Notes: generated by a model not told the origin, from the sequence alone. DNA of 64,000 nt from Phaeobacter sp. A36a-5a (GCF_037911135.1 NZ_JBBLYU010000001.1:496001-560000); one strand, 5' to 3'; positions 42,883 through 51,247 are shown, counted from the first letter of the stretch. Numbers and translations are program-made.

Positions 42883-43727
42883 TTCACGGCTCCCAGCGTC
42901 AGACCGGCGATAAAGTGGCGCTGCATCAGGAAGAACATCGCAACCGGCGGCAGGGCCGCGACGATGCTGCCCGCGCTCATCAGATGGTACGCTGCCCGGT
43001 ATTGCGCGTTGAAGGAAGTGATGCCTGCGGTCACCGGCTGGCTCTCGGCGCCCTGGGTCAGAACAACTGCCCAGAAATAATCATTCCAGATGAAGGTAAA
43101 GATCAGCACGCTGAGCGCCGCAATTGCGGGTTTCATCAGCGGCAATACCACGAACCAGAAGATCCGCCATTCCGCGACCCCTTCGACGCGGGCGGCTTCG
43201 ATCAGCTCAAAAGGCAGGGCGCGGATGAAGTTGCGCATAAAGAGCGTGCAAAACCCGGTCTGAAAGGCGATATGAAACAGCACGAGGCCAGTTTTGGTGT
43301 TGTAGAGCCCCATGTCCAGCGTCAGATCGCGTACCGGAACCATCAGGATCTGAAACGGCACGAAGTTGCCTGCCACGAACATGAAAAACAGCAGCAGGTT
43401 GCCACGGAATTTATATACGCCAAGTGCAAAGCCGGTCATGCAGGAGAGTGCTACGGCACCGATCACCGTCGGCACCGTGATCAGGACGGAGTTCAGTAGG
43501 TAGCGCGGCATGTCGGAGCCAAAGAATACCTTGCCGTAATTGCTGGCGCCTTCAAACGAGCTCGGCATTCCCCAGTAGTTGCCGGTGGTAAAGTCCACAT
43601 CCGGTTTGATCGAGAAGATGGCCACCGCGATCAGCGGCAACAGCCAAAGGACGAGCGCAGTCGGAACCAGGGCCTGATAGGTGGCCTGCCATCCGCGAGA
43701 ACTGTTCTGAATGGGTTTCGGAAACAT
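42879..43727 (-). CDS. CUT1 ABC transporter permease (MalG-like)
   Basis: 282 residues from the ATG at 43727, sharing TGATG with the upstream permease stop. Six membrane segments and the permease-ATPase contact motif near EAARVEGVAEWRIFWFVVLPLMKPAIAALSV (EAA loop). It pairs with the MalF-like permease to carry galactosides across the inner membrane. C-terminus AGLTLGAVK is typical of this group. Confidence 0.92.
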   Translation of the reverse strand: MFPKPIQNSSRGWQATYQALVPTALVLWLLPLIAVAIFSIKPDVDFTTGNYWGMPSSFEGASNYGKVFFGSDMPRYLLNSVLITVPTVIGAVALSCMTGFALGVYKFRGNLLLFFMFVAGNFVPFQILMVPVRDLTLDMGLYNTKTGLVLFHIAFQTGFCTLFMRNFIRALPFELIEAARVEGVAEWRIFWFVVLPLMKPAIAALSVLIFTFIWNDYFWAVVLTQGAESQPVTAGITSFNAQYRAAYHLMSAGSIVAALPPVAMFFLMQRHFIAGLTLGAVK

Positions 43728-44674
43728 CAGCGGCCCCCTTTGTCGTCTTGGTACATGGACCACAGGAAGTAGGCGATGAAGCACAGCATGATCAGGAACA
43801 GCACCACTGCAATTGCTGCGCCATAACCCATGCGGAAGCCATATTCCGACAGGGCCTTTTCAAACATGTAGAACGACAGCACCCGGCTGGAGCCGAACGG
43901 GCCGCCGTTGGTCATGATGGAGATCAGATCAAAGCTGCGCAGTGCGCCGATGATTGTCACGACAAAGGCGACAAAGGTCGCCGGCCGCAGTTGCGGGATG
44001 ATCACATACCACAGCATCTTGGCGCCTTTGGCACCGTCCAGCCGCGCCGCCTCGACCTGTTCGGGATCAACCGCATTGAGGCCCGTGAGGTAGAGGATCA
44101 TGCAATAGGCCGTCTGCGGCCACAGGCCAGCCGCGATGATGCCATAGGTCACCAGCGTCGGATCCCCCAGCACATTCAACGGCCCAAGACCAACCCAGCC
44201 CAGCACTTGATTGAGCAGGCCAAAGGTCGGGTCATAGAACCAGCTGAACACCAGGCCGACAACAACTTGACTGATCACAAATGGAAAGAAGAACAGAGAC
44301 TTGTATAGGCGAATGCCGGTTACGGTCTGATTGAGGAACAGCGCGATGAACAGGCCTGCCGGGATTGCCAGCAAATACAGCAGAAGCCATTTCAGGTTAT
44401 TCCAGAGCGAGACCTCAAACGCGCGATCATCCATCAGCTCCCGGTAGTTTTCCATGCCGACGAACTGTGGATCACCGAGCCCGTCCCAGCGGTAGAACGA
44501 CAGGTTGAAGCTCTGTACGATCGGGAAAATCACGTAGAAGAGAAAGAAAATCACGCCGGGCGCCAGAAAGAGCCAGGGCGCGAGGGTCTGACGATTGCGC
44601 CTTAGCCAGCTGTCACGGCTGCCTGATGCGCTGGCAGACGATCTGGTTTCTGGAGCAAGGTTCATCTCAGCCAC
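43727..44674 (-). CDS. CUT1 ABC transporter permease (MalF-like)
   Basis: 315 residues. A hydrophilic N-terminus of about 30 residues, then six membrane segments; the EAA loop is EQVEAARLDGAKGAKMLWYVIIPQLRPATFVAFV. Works with the MalG-like partner, the binding protein at 44826 and the ATPase at 47020. Preceded by a long hairpin (44771-44802) that separates it from the binding-protein gene. Confidence 0.92.
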   Translation of the reverse strand: MAEMNLAPETRSSASASGSRDSWLRRNRQTLAPWLFLAPGVIFFLFYVIFPIVQSFNLSFYRWDGLGDPQFVGMENYRELMDDRAFEVSLWNNLKWLLLYLLAIPAGLFIALFLNQTVTGIRLYKSLFFFPFVISQVVVGLVFSWFYDPTFGLLNQVLGWVGLGPLNVLGDPTLVTYGIIAAGLWPQTAYCMILYLTGLNAVDPEQVEAARLDGAKGAKMLWYVIIPQLRPATFVAFVVTIIGALRSFDLISIMTNGGPFGSSRVLSFYMFEKALSEYGFRMGYGAAIAVVLFLIMLCFIAYFLWSMYQDDKGGR

Positions 44675-44770
44675 GGGAATTCTCCCTTGTTTGTCGATTG
44701 ATATCAGCCTGTCGACTGGGAAGGGCCGATACGGTTCAGCATATTGCGCGCTCCGGTCCGTGACCGGGCT

Positions 44771-44802
44771 GCGCAGGGCCGATAGGCAGATCGGCCTTGC
44801 GC
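44771..44802 (-). promoter_or_regulatory. 13-bp hairpin between binding-protein and permease genes
   Basis: GCGCAGGGCCGAT (44771-44783) pairs with ATCGGCCTTGCGC (44790-44802) with one G-U and a 6-base loop, no T run. It probably protects the upstream binding-protein message from 3' decay rather than terminating. Confidence 0.6.
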
Positions 44803-44825
44803 GTTGTATTGGCCAGCAGCAGTGA

Positions 44826-46076
44826 TCAGTAGACGCGCTCGCGGGTCTTTTCCAAACGGTTCAGGATATCATCCAGATTGTCCGGGAAGACCATGAACTC
44901 CTGGAAGCCCTCCATGGCAACGGAGGCCATTTCCGCTGGTGCATCGCGGTCAAAGAACTGCGCGATACCACCGGGCGAGTTGGCGGACAGCATCTCGAAG
45001 CCCTGATTGAGCATTTCGTCATCATCGACGGAGGACTTTGAGTTCACAGGCAGCTGGCCGAGTGCTGCGCCGCCGTTGATCTTGGTCTGATTGTCCGCCG
45101 AGACGACGAAACGCAGGAACTCGCGCGCGGCTTCTTTGTTCTGGGCGCCGGATGGAATGTGGAAGGTGTCGGTTGGTGCGTCCTCAGCCAGCTCGACATC
45201 GGGATTGATGGTCGGGAACTGGTAGAAATCCAGCTGATCGGTCCCAAGACCGGCTTCGCGCAGCGGTGCCACGGCAAAGTTGCCCATCAGATAGGCGGCG
45301 GCTTCACCTTTGACCATGAAGGGCAGGGCCTCCTGCCAGCTGTAGGACTGATGGTTGTCGATAAAGGCCCCCATGTCGATCAGTTCCCGCCAGTTGGCAA
45401 AGGTCTGCTTTACACGGTCATCGGTCCAGGCGACTTCACCATTGGTCAGCGCCATATGGAAATCATAGCCGTTGGTGCGCATGTTCAGGTAGTCAAACCA
45501 GCCGCCGGCCGTCCACAGGAACTTGGTGCCGATGGTGAAACACTTGCGACCTGAATCGAGAATCTTCTGGCAGTTCGCTTTGAAGATCTCCCAGTCCTCG
45601 GGCTCTTCGAGGCCAAGCTCGTTGTAGATGTCCTCGCGGTAGTAGACGCCCCACTGGTAGTAGGTGTAGGGTACGCCCCATTGCTTGCCGTCCAATGTCA
45701 TTGCGCCCTTGGTGGAGGCCAGCGCATCAGCGATTTCCGGCTCTGCCCAAAGGTCGGAGATGTCTTCGAACAACCCGGCAGAGACGTAGGGCCGCATCCG
45801 GTTTGCCGCATACCAGTTGGCCACGTCCGGTGGGTTGGCAGATAGGAAGTTGCGAATCTGCGTCTTGTAGGCCTCGCGGTCGATCACCGTCAGCTCAACG
45901 GTCAGGTTCGGGTGCATCGCGTCGAATTCAGCCGCCATCCCCTCCATTACTGCGCGCGGCGCAGGATTGGACATATCTGAGAAAATCTTGAGCGTGCCGC
46001 TCAATTCAGCCTGTGCCGCAGTGGCCAGGCCGAGGCTGAGAGCCAGGCCCGCAACTGTTCCTTTCAAAGTCTTCAT
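44826..46076 (-). CDS. CUT1 ABC transporter substrate-binding protein
   Basis: 416 residues with a signal peptide (TVAGLALSLGLATAAQA, cleavage about residue 23). Mature SBP_bac_1/8 fold (LKIFSDMSNPAPRAVMEGMAAEFDAMHPNLTVELTVI, DVANWYAANRMRPYVSAGLFEDISDLW, FLWTAGGWFDYLNMRTNGYDF, PFMVKGEAAAYLMGNFAVAPLREAGLG). CUT1 binding proteins take di- and oligosaccharides or glycosides. With two cytoplasmic galactosidases in the same operon, the ligand is probably an alpha- or beta-galactoside. First gene of the operon; the promoter region holds a nested dyad at 46107-46143. Confidence 0.92.
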   Translation of the reverse strand: MKTLKGTVAGLALSLGLATAAQAELSGTLKIFSDMSNPAPRAVMEGMAAEFDAMHPNLTVELTVIDREAYKTQIRNFLSANPPDVANWYAANRMRPYVSAGLFEDISDLWAEPEIADALASTKGAMTLDGKQWGVPYTYYQWGVYYREDIYNELGLEEPEDWEIFKANCQKILDSGRKCFTIGTKFLWTAGGWFDYLNMRTNGYDFHMALTNGEVAWTDDRVKQTFANWRELIDMGAFIDNHQSYSWQEALPFMVKGEAAAYLMGNFAVAPLREAGLGTDQLDFYQFPTINPDVELAEDAPTDTFHIPSGAQNKEAAREFLRFVVSADNQTKINGGAALGQLPVNSKSSVDDDEMLNQGFEMLSANSPGGIAQFFDRDAPAEMASVAMEGFQEFMVFPDNLDDILNRLEKTRERVY

Positions 46077-46106
46077 GACGTCCTCCCTGTTGACGTGTGT
46101 CGTTTG

Positions 46107-46143
46107 GTTTCATATATTGGAACCAAATTCCAACTATTGAAAC
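46107..46143. promoter_or_regulatory. Nested dyad, putative IclR operator
   Basis: Two pairs of arms share one centre (46125): GTTTCA (46107-46112)/TGAAAC (46138-46143) and TTGGAA (46117-46122)/TTCCAA (46128-46133). The arms are 10 bases apart, one helix turn. It lies between the binding-protein gene (minus) and the IclR gene (plus), fitting control of both. Confidence 0.6.
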
Positions 46144-46210
46144 TATGACCGCGCTCGGCTAAGGATGTCAACAGTTACATCGGCCCCGCCCGATCAGAGA
46201 AAGGACAGTG

Positions 46211-47002
46211 ATGGCGAAAGCTGCGCCCCAATCGCGAGAGACAGATGGCACCGTTGGCAAGGCTCTGGCCGTGTTGGATCAGATCGCTGAAGCGGGCCGC
46301 CCAATGCGGTTCGGCGAGGTGCTGGCGGCCTCGGATCACCCCAAGGCGACGCTGTACCGGTTGGTGCAGACGCTGACCAATCAGGGGATGCTGTCCTATG
46401 ATGAGACCCATCAGACCTATGCTCCGGGTTTGCGCCTGGTGCGATTGGCTCATGCTGCCTGGCGGCAAAGCGCGCTGGCTCCGGTGGCGCGGCCCTATCT
46501 GGACAAGCTGTCACAGGATATCGGCGAGACCATACATCTGGCGCAGCTGGATCGGGGGCAGGTACTCTACGTCGACAAGCGTAATGCGGCCACACCGATT
46601 GAGATGTTCAGCCAGGCGGGCAAAATAGGGCCGGGCTACTGTACCGGGGTGGGTAAGGCGATGATCGCGTATCTGTCGCGGGAGGCGCAGCAGGATGCGA
46701 TCCGCAGGCAGGCGTTTTTTGCCCATACGCCCAACACGTTGGCCACGCCAGAGGCGCTGATGGACGAGTTGCAGCAGATCCGCAAAGACGGCGTTGCCTT
46801 CGACCGTGAAGAGCATGAACCGGGCATCATCTGCATTGCCGTTCCGATCCTGTCGGAGGCGGGCAAAGTGATGGGCGGGCTGTCGATCACCTCCTCCGTG
46901 CAGCGTCGCTCGCTGGAGGAGCTGGAGACGCTTCGACCAGCCCTGATGACAACCGCCAAGGAAATCGCGGCAGCGGCCGAGACCTGGCAATTTCCAAATT
47001 AA
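46211..47002 (+). CDS. IclR-family regulator of the galactoside operon
   Basis: 263 residues from the ATG at 46211; a GTG one codon earlier is too close to the AAGGA ribosome-binding site. Winged helix (VGKALAVLDQIAEAGRPMRFGEVLAASDHPKATLYRLVQTLTNQGML) and IclR effector domain (KIGPGYCTGVGKAMIAYLS, FDREEHEPGIICIAVPILSEAGKVMGGLSITSS). Divergent from the galactoside operon and co-transcribed with the importer ATPase 17 bases downstream. The effector is probably galactose-derived, by context. Confidence 0.92.
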   Translation: MAKAAPQSRETDGTVGKALAVLDQIAEAGRPMRFGEVLAASDHPKATLYRLVQTLTNQGMLSYDETHQTYAPGLRLVRLAHAAWRQSALAPVARPYLDKLSQDIGETIHLAQLDRGQVLYVDKRNAATPIEMFSQAGKIGPGYCTGVGKAMIAYLSREAQQDAIRRQAFFAHTPNTLATPEALMDELQQIRKDGVAFDREEHEPGIICIAVPILSEAGKVMGGLSITSSVQRRSLEELETLRPALMTTAKEIAAAAETWQFPN

Positions 47003-47019
47003 CCCGAGGGAGAGAACAC

Positions 47020-48081
47020 ATGACAGGGGTCACTCTGGCCAAGGCCGTCAAGAAATATGGTGACGTTCAGGTGATCCACGACGTGGACCTCACCATTGAG
47101 GACGGTGAGTTCTGCGTCTTTGTCGGCCCGTCCGGGTGCGGAAAGTCGACGCTGCTGCGGATGATCGCCGGGTTGGAGGAGACCAGCAGCGGCAGCATCC
47201 ATATCGGTGAGCGGGATGTCACACGACTGGATGCGGCTGACCGTGGGGTTGCGATGGTTTTCCAGTCCTACGCGCTATATCCGCATATGACGGTTGAGGA
47301 TAATATGGGGTTCGGGCTTAAGATGACCGGTCATCCCAAGGATGCGATCCGGGAAAAGGTGGCAGAGGCCAGCCGGATCCTGAAGCTGGATCAATACCTT
47401 AAACGCAAACCCAAGGCGCTGTCGGGCGGGCAGCGCCAGCGCGTCGCCATCGGACGTGCGATCGTGCGCGGGCCGGATGTCTTTCTCTTCGATGAGCCGC
47501 TGTCAAATCTCGATGCCGAGCTGCGCGTGGATATGCGGGTCGAGATCGCTCGGCTGCACAAGGAAATTGGCGCCACCATGATCTATGTGACCCATGATCA
47601 GGTGGAGGCGATGACGCTGGCAGACAAGATCGTCGTGCTTCGGGCCGGTCGCGTCGAACAGGTCGGCAGCCCGATGAAGCTATACGCCGATCCCGACAAC
47701 CGCTTCGTCGCGGGGTTTATCGGCTCGCCGAGCATGAATTTCCTTCAAGCGACCGTTTCCGGCGGCGCGGTCACAGTACCCGCTCTTGGCGGCCGCCGGA
47801 TCGCGGCCTCTGTCACGCTGCCTGAAGAGGGTGCATCGGTCCTTGTGGGATTGCGCCCGCAGCATCTCTCTGTCGTCGCCCGTGACAGCGATCTGATCCT
47901 TGATCTGCGCGAGCGGCTGGGCGGTGTGTCCTACGACTATCTACGCACCCCAACAGGCGAGAAGATCATTGTCGAAACACGGGGGGACGAGGCGCTGCCC
48001 GAAGGAAGCGCCGTCGCCTTGGATTTTGACGATGCTGACGCCTATTTCTTTGACGGGACGACAGAGCTGCGTCTGCGCTAG
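47020..48081 (+). CDS. CUT1 ABC transporter ATPase (UgpC/MsmK/MalK-like)
   Basis: 353 residues. Walker A VGPSGCGKSTLLR, signature ALSGGQRQRVAIGRAIV, Walker B DVFLFDEPLSNLD and switch histidine in IYVTHDQVEAMTL; a C-terminal TOBE regulatory domain (about 235-350) as in MalK/UgpC. It fuels the galactoside importer, whose other parts (42879-46076) lack an ATPase. It is separated from them on the opposite strand behind the IclR gene, so regulator and ATPase are made together. Confidence 0.93.
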   Translation: MTGVTLAKAVKKYGDVQVIHDVDLTIEDGEFCVFVGPSGCGKSTLLRMIAGLEETSSGSIHIGERDVTRLDAADRGVAMVFQSYALYPHMTVEDNMGFGLKMTGHPKDAIREKVAEASRILKLDQYLKRKPKALSGGQRQRVAIGRAIVRGPDVFLFDEPLSNLDAELRVDMRVEIARLHKEIGATMIYVTHDQVEAMTLADKIVVLRAGRVEQVGSPMKLYADPDNRFVAGFIGSPSMNFLQATVSGGAVTVPALGGRRIAASVTLPEEGASVLVGLRPQHLSVVARDSDLILDLRERLGGVSYDYLRTPTGEKIIVETRGDEALPEGSAVALDFDDADAYFFDGTTELRLR

Positions 48082-48112
48082 AAGCAGGAGGGCTGTCAGC
48101 GATGGTCCGCGG

Positions 48113-48709
48113 CTACAGTGACTGCATCCGCTTTGTTTTTCCCGACCATGCCGGGTTGCTGACGGCATCTGCGAGGGTTGCGGCGACATCGCCTCGTGCG
48201 GCGACGCCTTCGGGATCGACCTGCTCGCCGAACAGCAGGTCTCCGCTGCCGTCGCCATCAGTCAGACGTACTGGGCGCAGGATCGCGTAGTCCAGTCCCG
48301 ACTGTTCCAGATAAACATCCGCGTCGTGTTTGGCCTGCAGGTAATGGGCAAGTTCGCTTTTGGGATCGGGATCGCCGGCTCCTATCGAACTAAGCATGAC
48401 AAACCGGGCCACGCCCGATGATTTTGCAAGATCCACAAGCGCCTTCGCGCCATCACGATCAACCTTGTCCGTCATTTCGCGAGAGGTGTCGCCGCCAGAT
48501 CCTGCTGCAAAGATCACACCGTCGCACCCCTCGCAGACATCCGTAGGCAGGTCGGTAAGGTCGCCGCGCCGCGTGCCAGTCCCGGGTGGAAGCGTGCTGG
48601 TATCCGACCCCTCCCGGATCAATGCGATGGGCTGATGGCCCAGGCGCTGAAGTTTTTCCACCACCCGGCGGCCTGTATTGCCAGTAGCACCTGCGACAAG
48701 AACTTTCAT
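48113..48709 (-). CDS. NAD(P)-binding SDR-like protein (NmrA/YwnB type)
   Basis: 198 residues from the ATG at 48709 (MKVLVAGATGNTGRRVVEKLQRLGHQPIALIREGS); the longer upstream frame lacks family resemblance. GATGNTGR is the NAD(P)-binding glycine motif of atypical SDRs, with VMLSSIGAGDPD and AILRPVRLTDG as later landmarks. These act as NAD(P)H-dependent reductases or redox sensors; function not assigned. Convergent with the ABC ATPase gene (31 bases between stops) and downstream of a glutathione transferase gene. Confidence 0.85.
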   Translation of the reverse strand: MKVLVAGATGNTGRRVVEKLQRLGHQPIALIREGSDTSTLPPGTGTRRGDLTDLPTDVCEGCDGVIFAAGSGGDTSREMTDKVDRDGAKALVDLAKSSGVARFVMLSSIGAGDPDPKSELAHYLQAKHDADVYLEQSGLDYAILRPVRLTDGDGSGDLLFGEQVDPEGVAARGDVAATLADAVSNPAWSGKTKRMQSL

Positions 48710-48771
48710 AACGGTCTCCTCATTTCGATAATGGGATTGGGACAATTGGGGGGACACAGCGGGGCCACGGG

Positions 48772-49386
48772 TCAGAACGACGGGGCCATCGGTCCCACCT
48801 TCGCCACTGCGGCCTTGTAGCCATCCTGTGCCTGCAGATCGGTCCAGTAGCGCGCGACGCGCGGCGCATCCTTCAGCGCGCCAATCGCCGCCAGATTGGC
48901 GAGGATGTACGAGAACTGGATATCGGCGAGCGCGGCCTGATCGCCAAACAGCAAACCCGTTTCAGGAAGCTGCTGGGCGATGTAGTCCAGATGCAGGTCC
49001 AGAGCTTTCTTGGCCTCATCTCCAGAATCCTCTCCCTTCAGGGCCGGTAGGAGCACGCCCATCGCAACCTCGGCAAAGGAGCTCTCGACGTAGTCGAGCA
49101 GCTCGTCGTGGCGCAATGCGTCTGCTGTCCCCGGAGCTGGTTGATGGCGGCTGTCACCATAGCGATCAGAAAGATACCGCAGGCAGGTCGCCGATTCCGC
49201 TATCTTCATGTCGGCGTCCTCAATAACAGGCGATTTGCCGAGCGGATGAATCTTGGCAAGGCTTTCAGGCGCCCTGAAGTTATCCGTGCGGTCGTAGGTT
49301 GTGACATCATAGGGTTGCCCGAGGTCTTCCATCAGCCAGATCAGGCGAATTGCGCGGGAGTAGGCGAGGCAGTGGATCTTCAGCAT
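48772..49386 (-). CDS. Glutathione S-transferase family protein
   Basis: 204 residues. N-terminal thioredoxin-like domain (MLKIHCLAYSRAIRLIWLMEDLGQPYDVTTYDR, then KIHPLGKSPVIED with the cis-proline and ESATCLRYLSDRYG for glutathione) and a C-terminal helical domain (LLDYVESSFAEVAMGVLLPALKG). Likely conjugates glutathione to an electrophile in the cytoplasm; substrate unknown. Same strand as the SDR-like gene 62 bases downstream. A terminator-like hairpin lies in its upstream region (49470-49487). Confidence 0.88.
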   Translation of the reverse strand: MLKIHCLAYSRAIRLIWLMEDLGQPYDVTTYDRTDNFRAPESLAKIHPLGKSPVIEDADMKIAESATCLRYLSDRYGDSRHQPAPGTADALRHDELLDYVESSFAEVAMGVLLPALKGEDSGDEAKKALDLHLDYIAQQLPETGLLFGDQAALADIQFSYILANLAAIGALKDAPRVARYWTDLQAQDGYKAAVAKVGPMAPSF

Positions 49387-49469
49387 GAGCGGCGTCTCCT
49401 TCAGAGTCGGTCAATTCCGCGCTCGGCTCAGATACTTGTCATGCCAGTGATGCGCGGTCACAAAAGAAA

Positions 49470-49487
49470 GACGGCATCGGTGCCGTC
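49470..49487 (-). terminator. Intrinsic terminator in the leader of the GST gene (minus strand)
   Basis: GACGGCA-TCGG-TGCCGTC gives a 7-bp stem with tetraloop; on the minus strand it is followed by TTTCTTTTG. It lies 84 bases upstream of the GST start. A TACAAT (-10-like) on the minus strand at 49540-49545 could start a short transcript ending here: a leader attenuator or a small RNA of about 70 bases. Confidence 0.5.
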
Positions 49488-49652
49488 GTCGAATACTCAA
49501 CAGCCCGGATCGCGATTTCGTTCCCGATAAAGCGCCCGCATTGTAGACTGCGATCCGGCGGATACCGGAACCCGAGCGGTGAGGAGGGCGTTTCGCAGCC
49601 AGGGGTGCAGCAGGTCGAAACCAGTAAATCGCAGGACAGGAGGAGAAACAGC

Positions 49653-49922
49653 ATGGCCGGAGGATGGACCCGCGATGGTGCGGTGAGTGAACAGATCGAA
49701 GCGTCAATCAGTGACGAGCTGGCGCGTCTCAGGTCGAGGCGCGCTCCGGTCGGTGAAAGCCTGACACATTGCGCCGATTGCGAGGAGCCGATCCCCGAAC
49801 CGCGGCGTAAGGCGATCCCTGGCGTCAAACTCTGTATCGAGTGTCAGCAGGAACGCGACGGCGCCCAGCAGGCGCGTGGCGGAATCAATCGGCGCGGCTC
49901 CAAGGACAGCCAGCTGAAGTAA
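49653..49922 (+). CDS. DksA/TraR-type C4 zinc-finger protein
   Basis: 89 residues from the ATG at 49653 behind ACAGGAGGAGAAACAGC. The four cysteines THCADCEEPIPEPRRKAIPGVKLCIECQQE form the DksA/TraR zinc finger, as in E. coli YbiI. Full DksA has a long coiled coil; this short form lacks it (residues 1-35 are only a short helix), so it is unlikely to act exactly like DksA on RNA polymerase. Stands alone. Confidence 0.88.
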   Translation: MAGGWTRDGAVSEQIEASISDELARLRSRRAPVGESLTHCADCEEPIPEPRRKAIPGVKLCIECQQERDGAQQARGGINRRGSKDSQLK

Positions 49923-50066
49923 CATGGTCCTTTCGTCGGCTTGATCGCGCCGAAGTATCTTCCCCGCGCCATCTGCGGATGCTATATCCCGAGCCGGGCT
50001 CACAGGCGATGGCGTCGCCGCAGGCAGACTGCTCTGGCCCAAAACAACGCTCCTGTACGCCGGGAC

Positions 50067-50118
50067 TTTCAATCGGGAGATTGAAGGCCCCGCCTTTACC
50101 TCCCGAGATCAAGGGAGG
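50067..50118 (+). promoter_or_regulatory. Possible RNA switch before the amidinotransferase: Shine-Dalgarno in a hairpin
   Basis: The SD GGGAGG (50113-50118) pairs with CCTCCC (50099-50104) in a 6-bp hairpin. Upstream, TTCAATC (50068-50074) and GATTGAA (50079-50085) form a hairpin with GGGA loop. The stretch TCGGGAG (50073-50079) is fully complementary to CTCCCGA (50100-50106), so the leader could fold the other way and free the SD. Confidence 0.5.
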
Positions 50119-50123
50119 CATCC

Positions 50124-51245
50124 ATGGCCTGGTCGCCGGAAAAAACCGAAGTCAAAAGCTGGAATGAATGGGACACGCTGCGCCATGTGATCGTGGGCCG
50201 TGCCGATGATTGCCACATCCCGCCGGAAGAACCCGCGCTGGATGCCAAGGTGCCGGAAGACAGCGACATGCGCGGCCAGTGGGGCCGCCGCCCGCAGGAG
50301 ACCATCGATCGCGCCAACGAACTGCTGGACAATTTTGCCAGCCAGCTGCGCGGCCGCGGCATCCGGGTGGACCGCCCGGTTTCCATCGATCATTCCCAGC
50401 CCGTCACGACCCCGGACTTCCACACCGACAGCCAGTTCGGCTGCATGCCGCCGCGCGATGTGCTGCTGACCGTCGGCCATGAGATGCTGGAAGCGACGAT
50501 GTCCTACCGCTGTCGCTGGTTCGAATACCTGAACTACCGCCCGCTATTGCAGAAGTACTGGGAAGAAGACCCCAGGTTTCGCCACGAAGCCGCCCCCAAG
50601 CCGCGCCTCACGGACGCAGATTACCACCCGGATTACCTCAGCGACAAGATCGGCGTGGCCAAGCGGCTGGAATGGGCGGCGGAGAAATTCTTTGTCACCA
50701 CTGAGGAAGAGCCGCTGTTTGACGCCGCCGACGTGTTGCGCTTTGGCAAGGATCTGGTGGTGCAGCACGGCTTCACAACGAACCTCAAGGGCATTGAGTG
50801 GCTGCGCCGCCACTTCCCCGACCACAGGGTGCATACGGTTAACTTCCCGGGTGACCCGTACCCGATCCACATCGACGCAACGTTCACACCGCTGCGCCCG
50901 GGGCTGATCCTGAACAACCCGCAGCGCCGTCTGCCGGAAGAGCAGCGCGAGATGTTCAACAAGAACGGCTGGGAAATCGTTGACGCAGCACAGCCTGCCC
51001 ACAACACCCCGCCGCCGCTGTGCTACTCCTCCACCTGGCTGTCGATGAACGTGCTGGTGCTGGATCCGAAAACCGTCTGCGTCGAGAAATCCGAGGTCTA
51101 TCAGGCCGAGCAGATGGACAAGCTGGGCATGGAGGTGGTCGAGGTCGAGTTGCGCGACGCCTATGCCTTTGGCGGCGGGTTGCACTGCTGTACGGCAGAT
51201 GTCTACCGCGACGGCGACTGCGAAGATTACTTCCCGCATCAGTGA
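50124..51245 (+). CDS. AGAT-like amidinotransferase (glycine/inosamine amidinotransferase family)
   Basis: 373 residues. The catalytic triad of arginine:glycine amidinotransferase is visible: D203 in LFDAADVLRFGKDL, H249 in GDPYPIHIDATF and nucleophile C355 in FGGGLHCCTADVYR. These enzymes move an amidino group from arginine to an amine, giving ornithine plus a guanidino compound (guanidinoacetate, a phosphorylated inosamine, or a natural-product amine). No biosynthetic cluster surrounds it, so the acceptor is unknown; glycine is the simplest guess. It has its own leader with a possible switch and ends in a strong hairpin, so it is a single-gene unit. Confidence 0.9.
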   Translation: MAWSPEKTEVKSWNEWDTLRHVIVGRADDCHIPPEEPALDAKVPEDSDMRGQWGRRPQETIDRANELLDNFASQLRGRGIRVDRPVSIDHSQPVTTPDFHTDSQFGCMPPRDVLLTVGHEMLEATMSYRCRWFEYLNYRPLLQKYWEEDPRFRHEAAPKPRLTDADYHPDYLSDKIGVAKRLEWAAEKFFVTTEEEPLFDAADVLRFGKDLVVQHGFTTNLKGIEWLRRHFPDHRVHTVNFPGDPYPIHIDATFTPLRPGLILNNPQRRLPEEQREMFNKNGWEIVDAAQPAHNTPPPLCYSSTWLSMNVLVLDPKTVCVEKSEVYQAEQMDKLGMEVVEVELRDAYAFGGGLHCCTADVYRDGDCEDYFPHQ

Positions 51246-51247
51246 GC

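Noticed and set aside
50041-50123. Known guanidine riboswitch (ykkC, mini-ykkC, class III) before the amidinotransferase
   Set aside because: I could not find their conserved loops (such as paired ACGR loops), so only a generic SD-sequestering switch is proposed.
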